From: Cymbomonas tetramitiformis
Lineage: Eukaryota; Chlorophyta; Pyramimonadophyceae; Pyramimonadales; Pyramimonadaceae
DNA length: 64,000 nucleotides
NCBI GenBank assembly: GCA_001247695.2
Contig: LGRX02013659.1
Span: forward strand, 1 to 64,000
Direction of reading: 5' to 3'
Position 1 is the first letter of the stretch. Each line of letters starts with the position of its first letter. Of the stretch, positions 1 through 11,372 are shown piece after piece. The notes beneath the pieces are model-generated. The model worked only from the letters and a program-made list of their open reading frames with translations. It did no database searches and was not told where the DNA came from. The position numbers were made by a program, and so were the translations under genes.

Positions 1-1538
1 AAGTTAAGCATCTTGACAGTAATTCTGGCCAACCAAAAGCCTTTCTGTCTTCGGATATCTTGAGCATTCTCATTTCCAGTTCCATTATGGACTAGGAAGC
101 ATCATGACTGTGCCTCGCCAGGACACTAATCCTCAAAGCCGCACACTTGAGGCGAGCCTTATGAGACAGTGACCTTTGGCTTGTGGGGCGTCAACCCCTT
201 ATCAAATCCTGAACACTTGTTAACACTTGGATAAATTTATCATGATGCAACTTAAGTGGGATTATAAGTTCCACATAATCATATTGTCTACGTATGCTGA
301 AAGCATAACTGCCGCATATGATCACAATAGGTCGCAACTTCTATAACATTGTGGCTTCTGAGTCAAAAGCTGATAGCCAATGACTTTTGCCAATAATTGC
401 CGACCTAATAATAATCAAGCCGTGGAAATATGTACCCAAGAGGTTTTCATCCATCGGTTGTATAAATATATCAGGGCTGCATCCCAAGAACTGCAGGGCT
501 GCATCCCAAGAACTGCGATGCGCCTTCGGTGCAATGGGCTGCAACCCAAGAACTGCAGGGATATATCCCTAACATTTTTACCCTGCATCAAATTGATATG
601 ACAGGAGCAGGAATTGATCCTTCCTTGCTAAGGTGTAGTGAGCCTTGTGTAAATCATACCCTTACACAGATACGCATATGCGGGTACCAATATCTGTGGA
701 TAAATAAAAAACTGCTAAATGCTACCTTTGCCAAAACCGTGGTTTGTCATCGGATTCTTGGCCAGTCATCCGAAGCTACCGGAGATAATGACTGAGGTAG
801 AAGGAGTTGTGATCCTAAGTTGTGCTTGACAAACATGACTAAATAAATTTCACATTAGTACGTGGCGAATTCATTCTCAGTTTCTCACTCATCGCGATAG
901 ATGTTCGTCAAAGCGTGCGTACTGGACAAAAATATTGAGGAGTTGAGCAGACCGGTTAAGGATTATAAGTCCAATTCCGTTAAGCAGGGCCGCTCCGTTT
1001 GCATTAAAACAAGCCCCTTTGTTCGTTTATTATCAAATCGGGCTCCCCATCACCGCCTAGGATCCTCCAAAGTAGCTTAAGGAGGGGAGGAAGAGTTGGG
1101 TGCACTATATCAGGCCGAGAATCGTTCGAATATAATTCGTTATAATCGTGGGATCATCGATCGCGCAAGGCGACGACGGCTAGCGCAAATAATCCGTAAC
1201 GTAGACTTCGGATGCTTTGAATCGTCTAGCACATACATGATAACGTGTGGATCAATCAGTAATCCAGCGTAGGATTGTATCGCGAAAACGCTCTTCATCG
1301 AACCTTGGAACGTCACTCAACGATACGATTTCCAGAAAGGTGGGCTACATCCTAAGAACTGTAAGGTGAGGGACTAAAGTGGACTCAGTTCCCCCAATAA
1401 CCTAAAAACACCATGAGGGACGCCTCAAATCGGTGTAAGAAGACTGGTACCAGCAAGAAGCGACAACAACAAAGACATCATAGACATATACAAAGGTATG
1501 CCCATTGTGAGGTCACAACTCTTTTAAGAGGGGAGATC
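1..1538 (+). repeat. LTR-retrotransposon 3' internal segment, copy 1
   Basis: This stretch matches 5149-6729 almost base for base, with small indels, and ends in a purine-rich tract (AAGAGGGGAGA, about 1526-1536) directly before the LTR. That is the expected place and composition of a polypurine tract. No ORF resembles gag or pol. It holds a short tandem unit (GGCTGCATCCCAAGAACTGC) around 474-560, with fewer units than in the second copy (5622-5725). The match starts at base 1, so the element continues outside the window. Confidence 0.75.
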
Positions 1539-2168
1539 TGTCAGGGTCATGACCGATGACATATGTGTCATACATGTCATACGTGTCATACCTGTCATAC
1601 ATGTCATACATGTCATGTCATGTCATGTCATATATTATTATGACAGTCGGTCATGTCATATATTATTATGACAGTCGACAGTATGGTCGATCATGACTGT
1701 ACAGGTCGAGTCGCGTCATACATTTATGACAGTCGTCAGTACGGTCGACGATGACTGTACATGTCCCCAGATGATTATGTCATATCATCAGGCATCCCTG
1801 TCATCGAGAGTTCGTATGATTGAACTCGAAGATGGCAAAGCAAAGATACATCTTGGAAACAAACCAAGAACCATCTTTAGCTTTCAGCATGCGCAGAACT
1901 CGCATGTGCAGCATGAACGAACTAGTCGTTACTACCATGTTGGTCGTTCAACCTACGTCTCGGGTTCACAACCCAATGGCGGTACCATCTAAAATGATGG
2001 GTGACGTAGGTATAAAAGTGAGGAAGCGTTGTGCTTCAGCAGATCTTCTACGGAGACTGCACTCACAAAATTCCGCTCATACGTACACTTGCATTGCTGT
2101 TCAACTTTGCAGTGTTACTTTTGTATATTGATAATATATCGCGGCGATTGTATGTTTAGCCGTAACAT
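1539..2168 (+). repeat. Long terminal repeat, left copy
   Basis: The LTR starts TGTCAGGGTCATGACC just after the polypurine tract, and its probable end is near TAACA at 2168, giving TG...CA termini. It matches 6730-6845 continued at 16002-16507. The 5' part is a degenerate tandem array of GTCATAC(A/G)T units (1558-1640). A TATA-like box sits at 2011. The 3' end is estimated because the two copies diverge after about 2140. Confidence 0.65.
2011..2018 (+). promoter_or_regulatory. LTR TATA box
   Basis: TATAAAAG lies about 470 bases into the LTR, where a Pol II promoter is expected. At the matching place in the right LTR (about 16347) the sequence reads TACAAAAG, so that copy has probably lost the box. 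Confidence 0.5.
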
Positions 2169-5148
2169 CTGTTGTATTCGAACGGCGCTTGACAACCGCC
2201 TAGCAATACACTTCCTTGAGGGGGGAAGATGATAAGCTAGAAATACAACTAAAAACCAAATAAATAATAAAGACAAATAATAAAACAAGTAAGTTGCATC
2301 ATTGTTTTTGTTTTGGTAAGCTTGACTGAATACAGTCAAACCATGCAGAACTCCATGAAGTTGACACATACATCAGCCATGATACATATGAGCTTGATTT
2401 TGAAGACCTAAACATTGTATACCTTTGGTCTAGCGTGTATCCAGACTAGAAATGTATATTGACACGGTGCAAGCACTATAACCTTTGCCACCGATGATCA
2501 TTGAAAAAGGGCAACCATTCTTGATATTTCATACATATCATCTGATTGTATCATTAAAGGTGTCAAGAGTACTCAATGCAATATGCAGGCTACAGCCTGA
2601 GTACAACACCTAAAAAGGTCAAAGCCACTGAGCTGACCAATGCAGCATAAATGCTAGCTGCCTTGAAGGCTATACAATAAGCCTATTGCCCTTATGTCTT
2701 GATATGTATCCGTGTATTGGCATCTCTTTGAGGTAATTATGCCTACTGAATGAGCCATACCAACCATCTTGTCTTCATTGATCATTACATATCTGATCAT
2801 ATCGCCATTGAGCAATGCCTATTCTGTGAGATTATATATCACGAGGTATTTCATTAGTGCACATTAAACAATTGTAGTGCAACAAAGATCATCAGCTCTT
2901 CATCATACCAAAAGGTTGAGTTGTTGTCAATTGATTTTTCAGACACCATTTCTCAGAGGACTATTCATCATGAAAGACAAAATCTGTGCAATCATGGCTA
3001 TTCAGCCTCCAACATAGCTAACATAGCTATCCAGCTTATGACTCAACCGTTGTTAAGCAGCCTCTACGCCATATGGCTACAATTGGCATGTAATCTCTTC
3101 TGTCATTCTTGGGCATAGAGCAATCAAGCACAGCCAATTCAGGATGTTTATCCCGAAATTCTCCAAGAGTTATTCATCTTTTTCATGTGTCATATGAAAA
3201 CAGCTAATATACCGCCCTTTGATGGGAGTCATCTCCTTCAGCGAGGGGAAATGGTTATGCTGTAAAGTTGACCAATCTGATCATCATAAAAGTGACAGAT
3301 TTGAGAAAATCGATTGAAACTTGTATTGAAAATGACTATTCCTTACAATAAGGTATTGCATCTAAGGGAATAAGGGTTTCATCGTCTGAAATAGGAAAAG
3401 ACTTTTACATTGACTCTAGTTCCTGAATCCAGAATCGCATAGAAAAAATGTTCTATCATGTGCATATAGAAAGCACATTAGATTCAGATTCTGAGCATAC
3501 AAATGGACTTGAATGCACTCGGGTTTGTACTAAGTTGCAATGGTCCAAAGTTTTATTCTGACATCACTATTTATTTGTGGAATAGCATACAATGGTATAA
3601 ACCATCCACATATAGATTGACACCATACTTGTGGTTTCATAACATTTTGGCACATAAGACAAGCATGCTTCATTGAGGAATAAAGACTCTTTGAAAAACT
3701 CATTCTGGAATGTTTAGAAATTTGTTGCCTCGTCCATAGGCCACGAAGTCTTGGAAAACCCGCAATCTGTATACGGTTTCCAAGCGCAGTTCATCCTCAT
3801 TCTGGAAAGTGACAGAAATTTTATAGTCATAAAACAAGTCACAATTCTATCGGATTGAAATGACACATTCATCATTCATACTTCTTTATCATAACAAGTC
3901 TCTGAATAGTGTTTGCCCAAAAATAAAATGGGCACCATTGAGATAAGTGATCATGTGCTGAAGAATATACACATATCACTAGACAATGCCATGTTCTATT
4001 CATAATGAAATGACATGTCAGCCATCCATCAACTACGAAAATACAACTCGTAGTAAGTTGTTGTCATTACGGACACTTCTTGATCGACTCTCTATTAGCT
4101 TCGATACCCAAGTTAACTTCGGTACCATCACTGATTTCATTGTTCATTATGACAATCATTATCCAGAATCATTGTCTAAAATGGGCACACCATAGTGACC
4201 CTGAATTGACAGAATATGTGGGCTGCAACCCAACGATTGCATTTGACATCATCTGGCATTTGCCACATTCAAAAACGTCAGGCATATTGCCGGTATGACA
4301 TAGAGAGAATCGATGTTCATATTGACATTGTTACCTCGAAAGCATTCGATGAGTAATCTCCGTCTGATTTTCTATCAAACCATTTTTCACATAACATAAT
4401 GATTGAATAACATCCTCCATCACCATCTGATTGGTTTGATACATCTCTTTTTACGAGGGGGAGGAAGAGTATATATTCATTCATTTTTCATACAGCTGCC
4501 ACAAATTGATTTACATCATTGTGATTTTGCTTGGAAGATTAAAAATCTTATCAAAAGTTCCAGCATCTGTGTATAGCAGCCATAAAGTTGATGACACGGT
4601 ACATCATGCCGATTGAAACATCAAATGAAGTCTTATTTGACTTACTAACACATGAAGTTCATTATGAGGAAATCATAGATGCATATTTCTTTGGCTCTAT
4701 CATATTATATGAAGGGCACTGACATAGGAGAACGATGAGTTTTCAAAGGTGAATAAGCTATATTGTAAGCTTACGACCATCCCTTTGACGTCAACAGCCT
4801 GAGATGCTGATTGTCGAAATTCAAGAGTTGAAGGATTCGTTGAATCAACCTTGATACATGTGTTTTGATTCATAAATTGTTGATCCATGGTTTCTCCCCA
4901 AATCTAGAGAAGCTGGCACACAAGTTGTTGCCAATGTCTTAAGGAAAGCATCTGAGCAAAGGATTGCCAGTTGTGCCATCAGGCATCGAATTCCATAACA
5001 GCAAAGCCGAGTGAGTAAATCCGCCACTCTAGCTATTTGCCGTCATTCCTTCCAGGTTCATGACAAGAGACAATTCATCAAAGTCATACACCAATGCATA
5101 AGTCACATGCATGGTTGCACAGTTTGTATCCGAATGCCATTCCATCAA
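2169..5148 (+). mobile_element. Non-coding internal region of the LTR retrotransposon
   Basis: About 3 kb of AT-rich DNA between the left LTR and the second copy of the internal 3' segment. No frame is open beyond about 70 codons and I see no gag, protease, integrase or RT motif. With the repeated 1.5 kb segment the internal region spans 2169-6729, about 4.5 kb, as in large non-autonomous LTR elements. I could not find a convincing primer-binding site after the LTR. A badly decayed autonomous element is the alternative. Confidence 0.55.
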
Positions 5149-6729
5149 GGTTAAGCATCTTGACAGTAACTCTGGCCAACCAAAAGCCTTCCTGTCTTCG
5201 GATATCTTGAGCATTCTCATTTCCAGCTCCATTATGGACTAGGAAGCATCATGACTGTGCCTCGCCAGGACGCTAATCCTCAAAGCCGCACACTTGAGGC
5301 GAGCCTTATGAGACAGTGACCTTTGGCTTGTGGGGCGTCAACCCCTTATCAAATCCTGAACACTTGTTAACACCTGGATAAATTTATCATGATGCAACTT
5401 AAGTGGGATTATAAGTTCCACATAATCATATTGTCTACGTATGCTGAAGGCATAACTGCTGCATATGGTTACAATAGGTCGCAGCTTCTATAACATTGTG
5501 GCTTCTAAGTCAAAAGCTGATAGCCGATGACTTTTGCCAATAATTGCCGACCAAATAATAATCAGGCCGTGGAAACATGTACCCAATAAGAGGTTTTAGT
5601 CCATCGGTCATATATATATCAGGGCTGCATCCCAAGAACTGCAGGGCTGCATCCCAAGAACTGCAGGGCTGCATCCCAAAAACTGCGATGCGCCTTCGGT
5701 GCAATGGGCTGCAACCCGAGAACTGCAGGGTTATATCCCTAACATTTTTTACCCTGCATCAAATTAATATGACAGGAGCAGGAATTGATCCTTCCTTGCT
5801 AAGGTGTAGTGAGCCTTGTATAAATCATACCCTTACACAGATACGCATATGCGGGTACCAATATCTGTGAAAAACTGCTAATGCTACCTTTGCCAAAACC
5901 GTGGTTTGTCATCGGATTCTTGGCCAGTCATCCGAAGCTACCGGAGATATCGACTGAGGTAGACGGAGTTGTGATCCTAAGTTGTGCTTGACAAACATAA
6001 CTAAAGAAATTTCACATTAGTACGTGGCGAATCCATTCTCACTCATCGCGATAGATGTTCGTCAAAGCGCGCGTACCGGACCAAATATTGAGGAGTTGAG
6101 CAGACCGGGTAAAGGATTATAAGTCCAATCCCGTTAAGCAGGGCCACTCCGTTTGCATTAAAAACAAGCCCCAAAAATCGGGCTCCCCGTTGCCACCTGT
6201 GAACCTCCATAGTAGCTTCAGGAGGGGAGGAAGGGTTGGGTGCACAATATATAACTGTGGAAACATGTACCCAAGGGTTTTCGTCGATCAGTCATATATA
6301 TAAGGCCGAGAATCGTGCGATTATAAATCGTTAAATCGTGGGATCATCGTTCGCAAAGAACGACGGCTAGCGCAAATAATCCGTAACGTAGACTTCGGAT
6401 GCTTTGAATCGTCACTCTGACGCACGATACGTATGGATCAATCAGTAATCCAGCGTCAATCTGCATCACGAAACGCAATTCATTGAACCTTGAAACGTCA
6501 CTCTGAAATACGATACGATTTCCAGAAAGGTGGGCTACATCCTAAGAACTGTAAGGTGAGGGACTAAAGTGGACTCAGTTCCCCCCAATAACCTAAAAAC
6601 ACCATGAGGGACGCCTCAAATCGGTGTAAGAAGACTGGTACCAGCAAGAAGCGACAACAACAAAGACATCATAGACATATACAAAGGTATGCCCGTTGTG
6701 AGGTCACAACTCTTTTAAGAGGGGAGATC
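5149..6729 (+). repeat. LTR-retrotransposon 3' internal segment, copy 2
   Basis: Second copy of 1-1538, ending in the same polypurine tract (about 6717-6728). It differs by small indels, one more GGCTGCATCCCAAGAACTGC unit, and an extra ~47 bases near 6250-6300 resembling its own sequence near 5570-5615 (GTGGAAACATGTACCCA...). The order internal-LTR-internal-LTR over 1-16507 fits a tandem array from LTR-LTR recombination. Confidence 0.75.
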
Positions 6730-6845
6730 TGTCGGGGTCATGACCGATGACATATGTGTCATACATGTCATACGTGTCATACCTGTCAGACATGTCATAC
6801 CATGTCATGTCATATATTATTATGACAGTCGGTCGTGTCATATAT
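6730..6845 (+). repeat. Right LTR, 5' fragment
   Basis: Matches the first ~115 bases of the left LTR (TG start, GTCATAC repeats), then stops at CATATAT where the LINE begins. The rest of this LTR resumes at 16002. Confidence 0.75.
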
Positions 6846-7288
6846 AATAATAATAATATAACATTTACGCTGAGAATAATGACAATGTCATGAGTCCGCT
6901 GTAATCCTGCAAGCAGGCAACTGTAGAACAGAGGGAGCTGAAATCATTCTCATAGCGCGCCCCAAAGGGCTCATCTAGGTCGGATCAACCTAGGAAACCG
7001 CGGCATGGCAAAACTACGCAGAGCGCTAAAAAGGTCGTGCCGGCGGAGAAGCAGCAGAGGAGGTGGAAGTGGAGCGAGGCTGCATCTGTGGTGGAAAAAG
7101 AGGGCGGAAGCGAGGCGGAGGAAGGGCGGTGGTGGAGGGTCGGGAAGGCGGGGACGGAGGGAGCGGAGTGTGGGTGGAGAAGCTAAAGGTAGGAGGGGGA
7201 CCCTGCTTACTAAGAGGGGGGGGAGAAGGGGGAAGTGTTAATAAAGTGTTCACCTGAATGAAGAGAAGAGAAAGGGTGGAAATGATAG
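6846..7288 (-). other. LINE 3' untranslated region and (ATT)n tail
   Basis: After the stop at 7289 the minus strand is strongly pyrimidine-rich (7030-7240), then carries about 100 bases shared with 16509-16610 and ends in an ATT microsatellite instead of poly(A). Apparent ORFs on both strands here reflect GGA/TCC composition. Confidence 0.7.
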
Positions 7289-10200
7289 TCATTCAAGGGA
7301 GGTCGAGGGAAAAACATGTTTTGCTCTTTCAACAGCTTCTTCTTCAGTGATACCCGTAATTCGGCTAAGAGTGGTTCTGAAAGGGTCATGGATCTCGACC
7401 CTAGCATGACCATTAAGAAAGGCGTCACGTCTAATGCGGGTGTGGTATCTGCACAGCCTGGAAAGCTTCTTGAGGAGAGGCTTCAGTCTTCTCTGGTGAA
7501 CCCCTATGGTGCTAAGAATCTGTCCAAAGTGCTTCGGAAGGTATCCCATCAATGTAAGTTCTTTGGGCCACGTTACAGTCCCTGCAAATGGTTTGTTGTC
7601 CTTGTTCGTGTAGGACGTGTCACAGTGTCCTCCGTAGTATTCTGTTGGGTGGGCACTCTGGCGGCTCTCCTGCGAGAGGGGCCACGGGCAGAGGCTGTCG
7701 GGGATGACAAGTTTCCTTTCACCCAGGACTTCCTGCCAGATCTCGGGGTCAACTCCGGTGCAGTTCAGTCTTCTGTCGGTGATCTTCTTCTCAGGAAGGA
7801 CATTGATGTACCACCTTGCAATCTTTTTCTGCGTCCCACTCCAGTCATGAGCAGGAAAGTCTTGGCTCGGAGGGCTATCAATGGCAATAATGCAGACATC
7901 TGAGAAATCATCTTTGTAACATCCTCCACCCGGGAGAACATATGGGTCATCCCCCGTCCAGTAGCCGTGTGGAATGAAAGGAATGGTGTTGTGAGGAAAT
8001 CTAAATACCATCTTAAGTCCTTTAGCAATCCACTTTTCTTGATTTTTTGGAGAGAGTGGGAGGATCCAGATGCCTCGAAATCCTGGCACAGTGTTTGCTG
8101 CACGATGGCCGAGTTCTAAGGTAGCCATAACCGCTGAGTTAGAGAATCTTTCCTTCCCGTCAAACGGGGGGTTCCCATAAACATTCCTACCCATATTGGT
8201 GATAGGGTCGACATAGGCATCATATGCAAGTCCATCGAAGCCAATTCTGCCATTTGCACAAAAGGGCCGAAGGGCTGCTCTCATCTGGTCTGAGGGGATA
8301 CATCTTCTCGAATGAATCCTAGGGTGTGAGTTTAGTGGGTTACAAAACAGTTCACATCCATTCTCGTTTAGCCCACGGTCGTCAATGATGATGTCAAGAA
8401 GGCTTCTTCGAATGGCGTAGCAGTTTTTGGGGTCACCCGACTCATCTCTACACGCTTTAAGTGCTGTATGAATGTCATGTGCACGCGTGGCATATCGTGA
8501 GAGTGGTGACGGAAACTCTTTCTTTGAGAGATAGTGCCACGACAAGAGTTTCCAGAACTCTTGTTTCCTAGCATATTGGAGTTCAGGGTACACATTATTG
8601 CCGCTCTGAGTGTTAACATCCGGAAGTGCTGTCACAGCAATGGTCCCCTTCTTGGAAGCAGATGGGCGGTACATTCCCGATTCAGGCAATGCTTGGAGGT
8701 AGAGCTCCCGCTTCATTTCGTCGCGGAGGTCAGCAAGTGGAAAAAGTGTTTCGGAGCAAATGTCTATAAAGGAGGAGCCTTTCCCTGGGTTCAACAGCTT
8801 AGGTTCCCCTGTAAGCTCGGCCGCCACATGCTTTCTGAGTTCATCGTCTTGTTCTCCTCTAAGGTATACAAGCGAGTTACCCGGGCCCGGGCATTCCAGT
8901 TGAATGTGAGAGAAGTTGCACTTGGTTCCTGTTTGGCAGTACGGGCAGTCAGGTGAGGCGGTAACACCCGGCTTATGTGAACGTGCGGGTGAAGCTTGAA
9001 GGCCCAAAAGTTCTCTGCTTCTGGCCGCTGTATAAGATTTAGCTGTGACTTTTGAGATATCCTTGGTGGGAGTAACGTTGTGGTCCTCTAGCATTCTGAT
9101 ATACTTCCCTTGAGACGACATGGCTTTCCATGTATGAAGGTGAGTAAGGCGTTGGATTCTCCTGATGTGGTTCCGAATATCTCCGGCAACTGGCACTTCC
9201 ATGTAAAAGAGAGAATAGGGGAGTTCTTCGTATGGGTCAAATCGGGGAGCGTTTGCCCCTTTTCTGAAAGAGGCCCTCTTTGCTGCTCTATCTACTCTAT
9301 CGTGAAGTCTATCATTATTATGCCCCCTTATCCATTTAAGGATGATCCTGCTGTGGTCTTCTCCACTGTAGAAGCCAAGCTCCTCAAGTATTAATCTGAC
9401 TGCCTGCAGTTCACGTCGGTTTGGTTCCCGAAGCATCTCACGAGCACTGACAGTTTTCCTATCCTTATTTACCGCCGTGATCGTTGCCATTGAGTCAATA
9501 GCATGTATCATTGGAGTCACAGACTTTAGTATGTGGTCCTTTTGGTCCTCTAAGAGAAGTCGGAGCCCGATGATTTCAGCAGATGTAGAACTTGGTGTTT
9601 GAATATCCGCTTTAATCAATCGATCATCAGCAGTAAAGACACTGCTGGCAGGGATGTTAGCCTTCCTAACAGAAAAGGTGCCTCCCATTTCTTTAAGCAA
9701 ATAGGCCGCACCACTGCAAGCCGTTTTCTTCCCCGCAAATAGTGAACCGTCACTTGCCATGTCGTAGTGGTCTTGAGATATGCTATTTCCATCGCTAGGA
9801 TTTTCATCCTCGTCCGAGTTACTGGGGCAGCTGTAAGCGCTCTCTTCGTCCGCAGTTCGGTTCCTGAGCTGGACAGATAGAATCTCTTTTTGGCGGTCCG
9901 CAATGTAGTCGTAATGGGCTTCCAGATTTTGAACATCTGATCTCACATTTATAGGGGGAGTGTCATTGTTGTCACATTCAATGGTCTCTCCAGCGGGAAG
10001 AAGAATGCAGCCATCCGATGTCATTTGGTATTCGCGGTCATACTGGCATTGAAGCACCTGACCATTCATAACAAAATTATCACTATCTAAGTGGCCTGGA
10101 GTATACTTTAAATAACGCATGGTGTTTGTTTCCGCGTCAAGTTTTTGAATGCGTATCAGTGTGATGGAAGATTTGTCACCATTGCCTTTCCAGTGAAACT

Positions 10201-11372
10201 CACTTACATCAGGAATGTCATGAGCATCCCTGTAGCATTGTTTAACATATCTAGCTTTTGGGTCATGGTTTCCCAGGTTTATTATCATCTCGGACTCCAG
10301 ACTCTCCAACCATGCTGGTGGCTTATTCCCGTTAACACCTAATGAGTGCTTCATATCAACCCATCTCCTCAGCATCCCACCACAGGGGGTGAGAAAGAAA
10401 CCAGTGTGCTTGATATTGTATTTTTGAATGGCGCTGCTAACATTGCTTAAATCATACAGTGATTTAGGAATTGAGGACACAAGGTTGTTATACCCTGTTT
10501 CACATTCAGGAAAGAGCTTAGAGTCAATTGCATAACCCATAGAGGCCATAATGGTGCTGGTCCTTTTCATCCAGTTAAATTGCTTTCCTTGAAGGTTCCT
10601 GTAGGTTGTGTAGTGAGAGAGGGGGAAACCATTAATTGTGTTTTTGGGGTCTTTCCTTTCCCTTTCCATATTGTGCAACATAATTTTTAGCCACGCGTCA
10701 CTGTATTTTTTATAGAGGGAAATAAGCATAGGATCATTTATACGGTCGGTGTGGTCAGTTTGCCAGTAGACGTGCTCCTTAGCAGAGCAGAGAGTGGACA
10801 TGGTTTCAGTGATGCACGTGGCAGCAGCCACATCCTGTATACTGTCAATCCCATAGCCTCCATAACAAACTGGTGTCCACACAATCTGATGATTTGTGTC
10901 CGTGGGGCATCCCATGTAGTTGAGGATAAATTTTGCTATTTTACAATCAAGGGTACGAGCAATGTTTTCTGAGGAAGTGGCAATGATTGAGGTGACTTTT
11001 AGCGGGAAAGCCATCCTCGGGACAATTACTGCATTCACGATATACCTGAGTTGGTGTAAGGTCAGATTTTGAAGTTGAATTGCCGCAAGGGAAGACTGCA
11101 ACTTTTCCGTGAGGAGCTCGGTCTGATGGCTCCATTTTCCATTTAATGAGTACCAAACCCCCAAGTACCTATTCGCTTCAGTTACATCACTGTATTCTAG
11201 GTATTCTGGAGTCTCGGGCGGGGACCATCCCGCGTGGATTTCTGGGCCAGCAGCATTTTGGTCCACCAGGAGACGGCCTCCCGACATCAACAATTTGTCA
11301 GAGTCACTATATCTCCTAGTGGTTGCTTTTGTGGTTCGGGTACATTTCCTGAATGAGTATTTGGATTTTTTT
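7289..11372 (-). CDS. LINE polyprotein, C-terminal part: RT thumb, RNase H, zinc knuckle, NPPF domain
   Basis: Second half of the LINE ORF. The first in-frame ATG is at 11293 (1334 residues), but the frame is open upstream to the 7-A run at 11366-11372, where it joins the RT ORF after a one-base shift. It begins with the region that follows the RT palm (RYLGVWY near residue 40). RNase H follows at about 510-680 with the acidic set SDGSL, SAEIIGL, AIDSMAT and HDRVDRA. A CxxC...H...C knuckle lies near 783. Near 1041 is VYGNPPFDG, an NPPF motif as in N6-adenine methyltransferases, followed by hydrophobic strands (GIWILPLSP). The methyltransferase reading is inference from one motif and context; I do not recognise the family. 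The last ~200 residues are unassigned. Confidence 0.8.

Noticed and set aside
7005..7292. Small basic and Pro-rich ORFs in the purine-rich block
   Set aside because: Low-complexity LINE 3' UTR; frames are open on both strands through composition.
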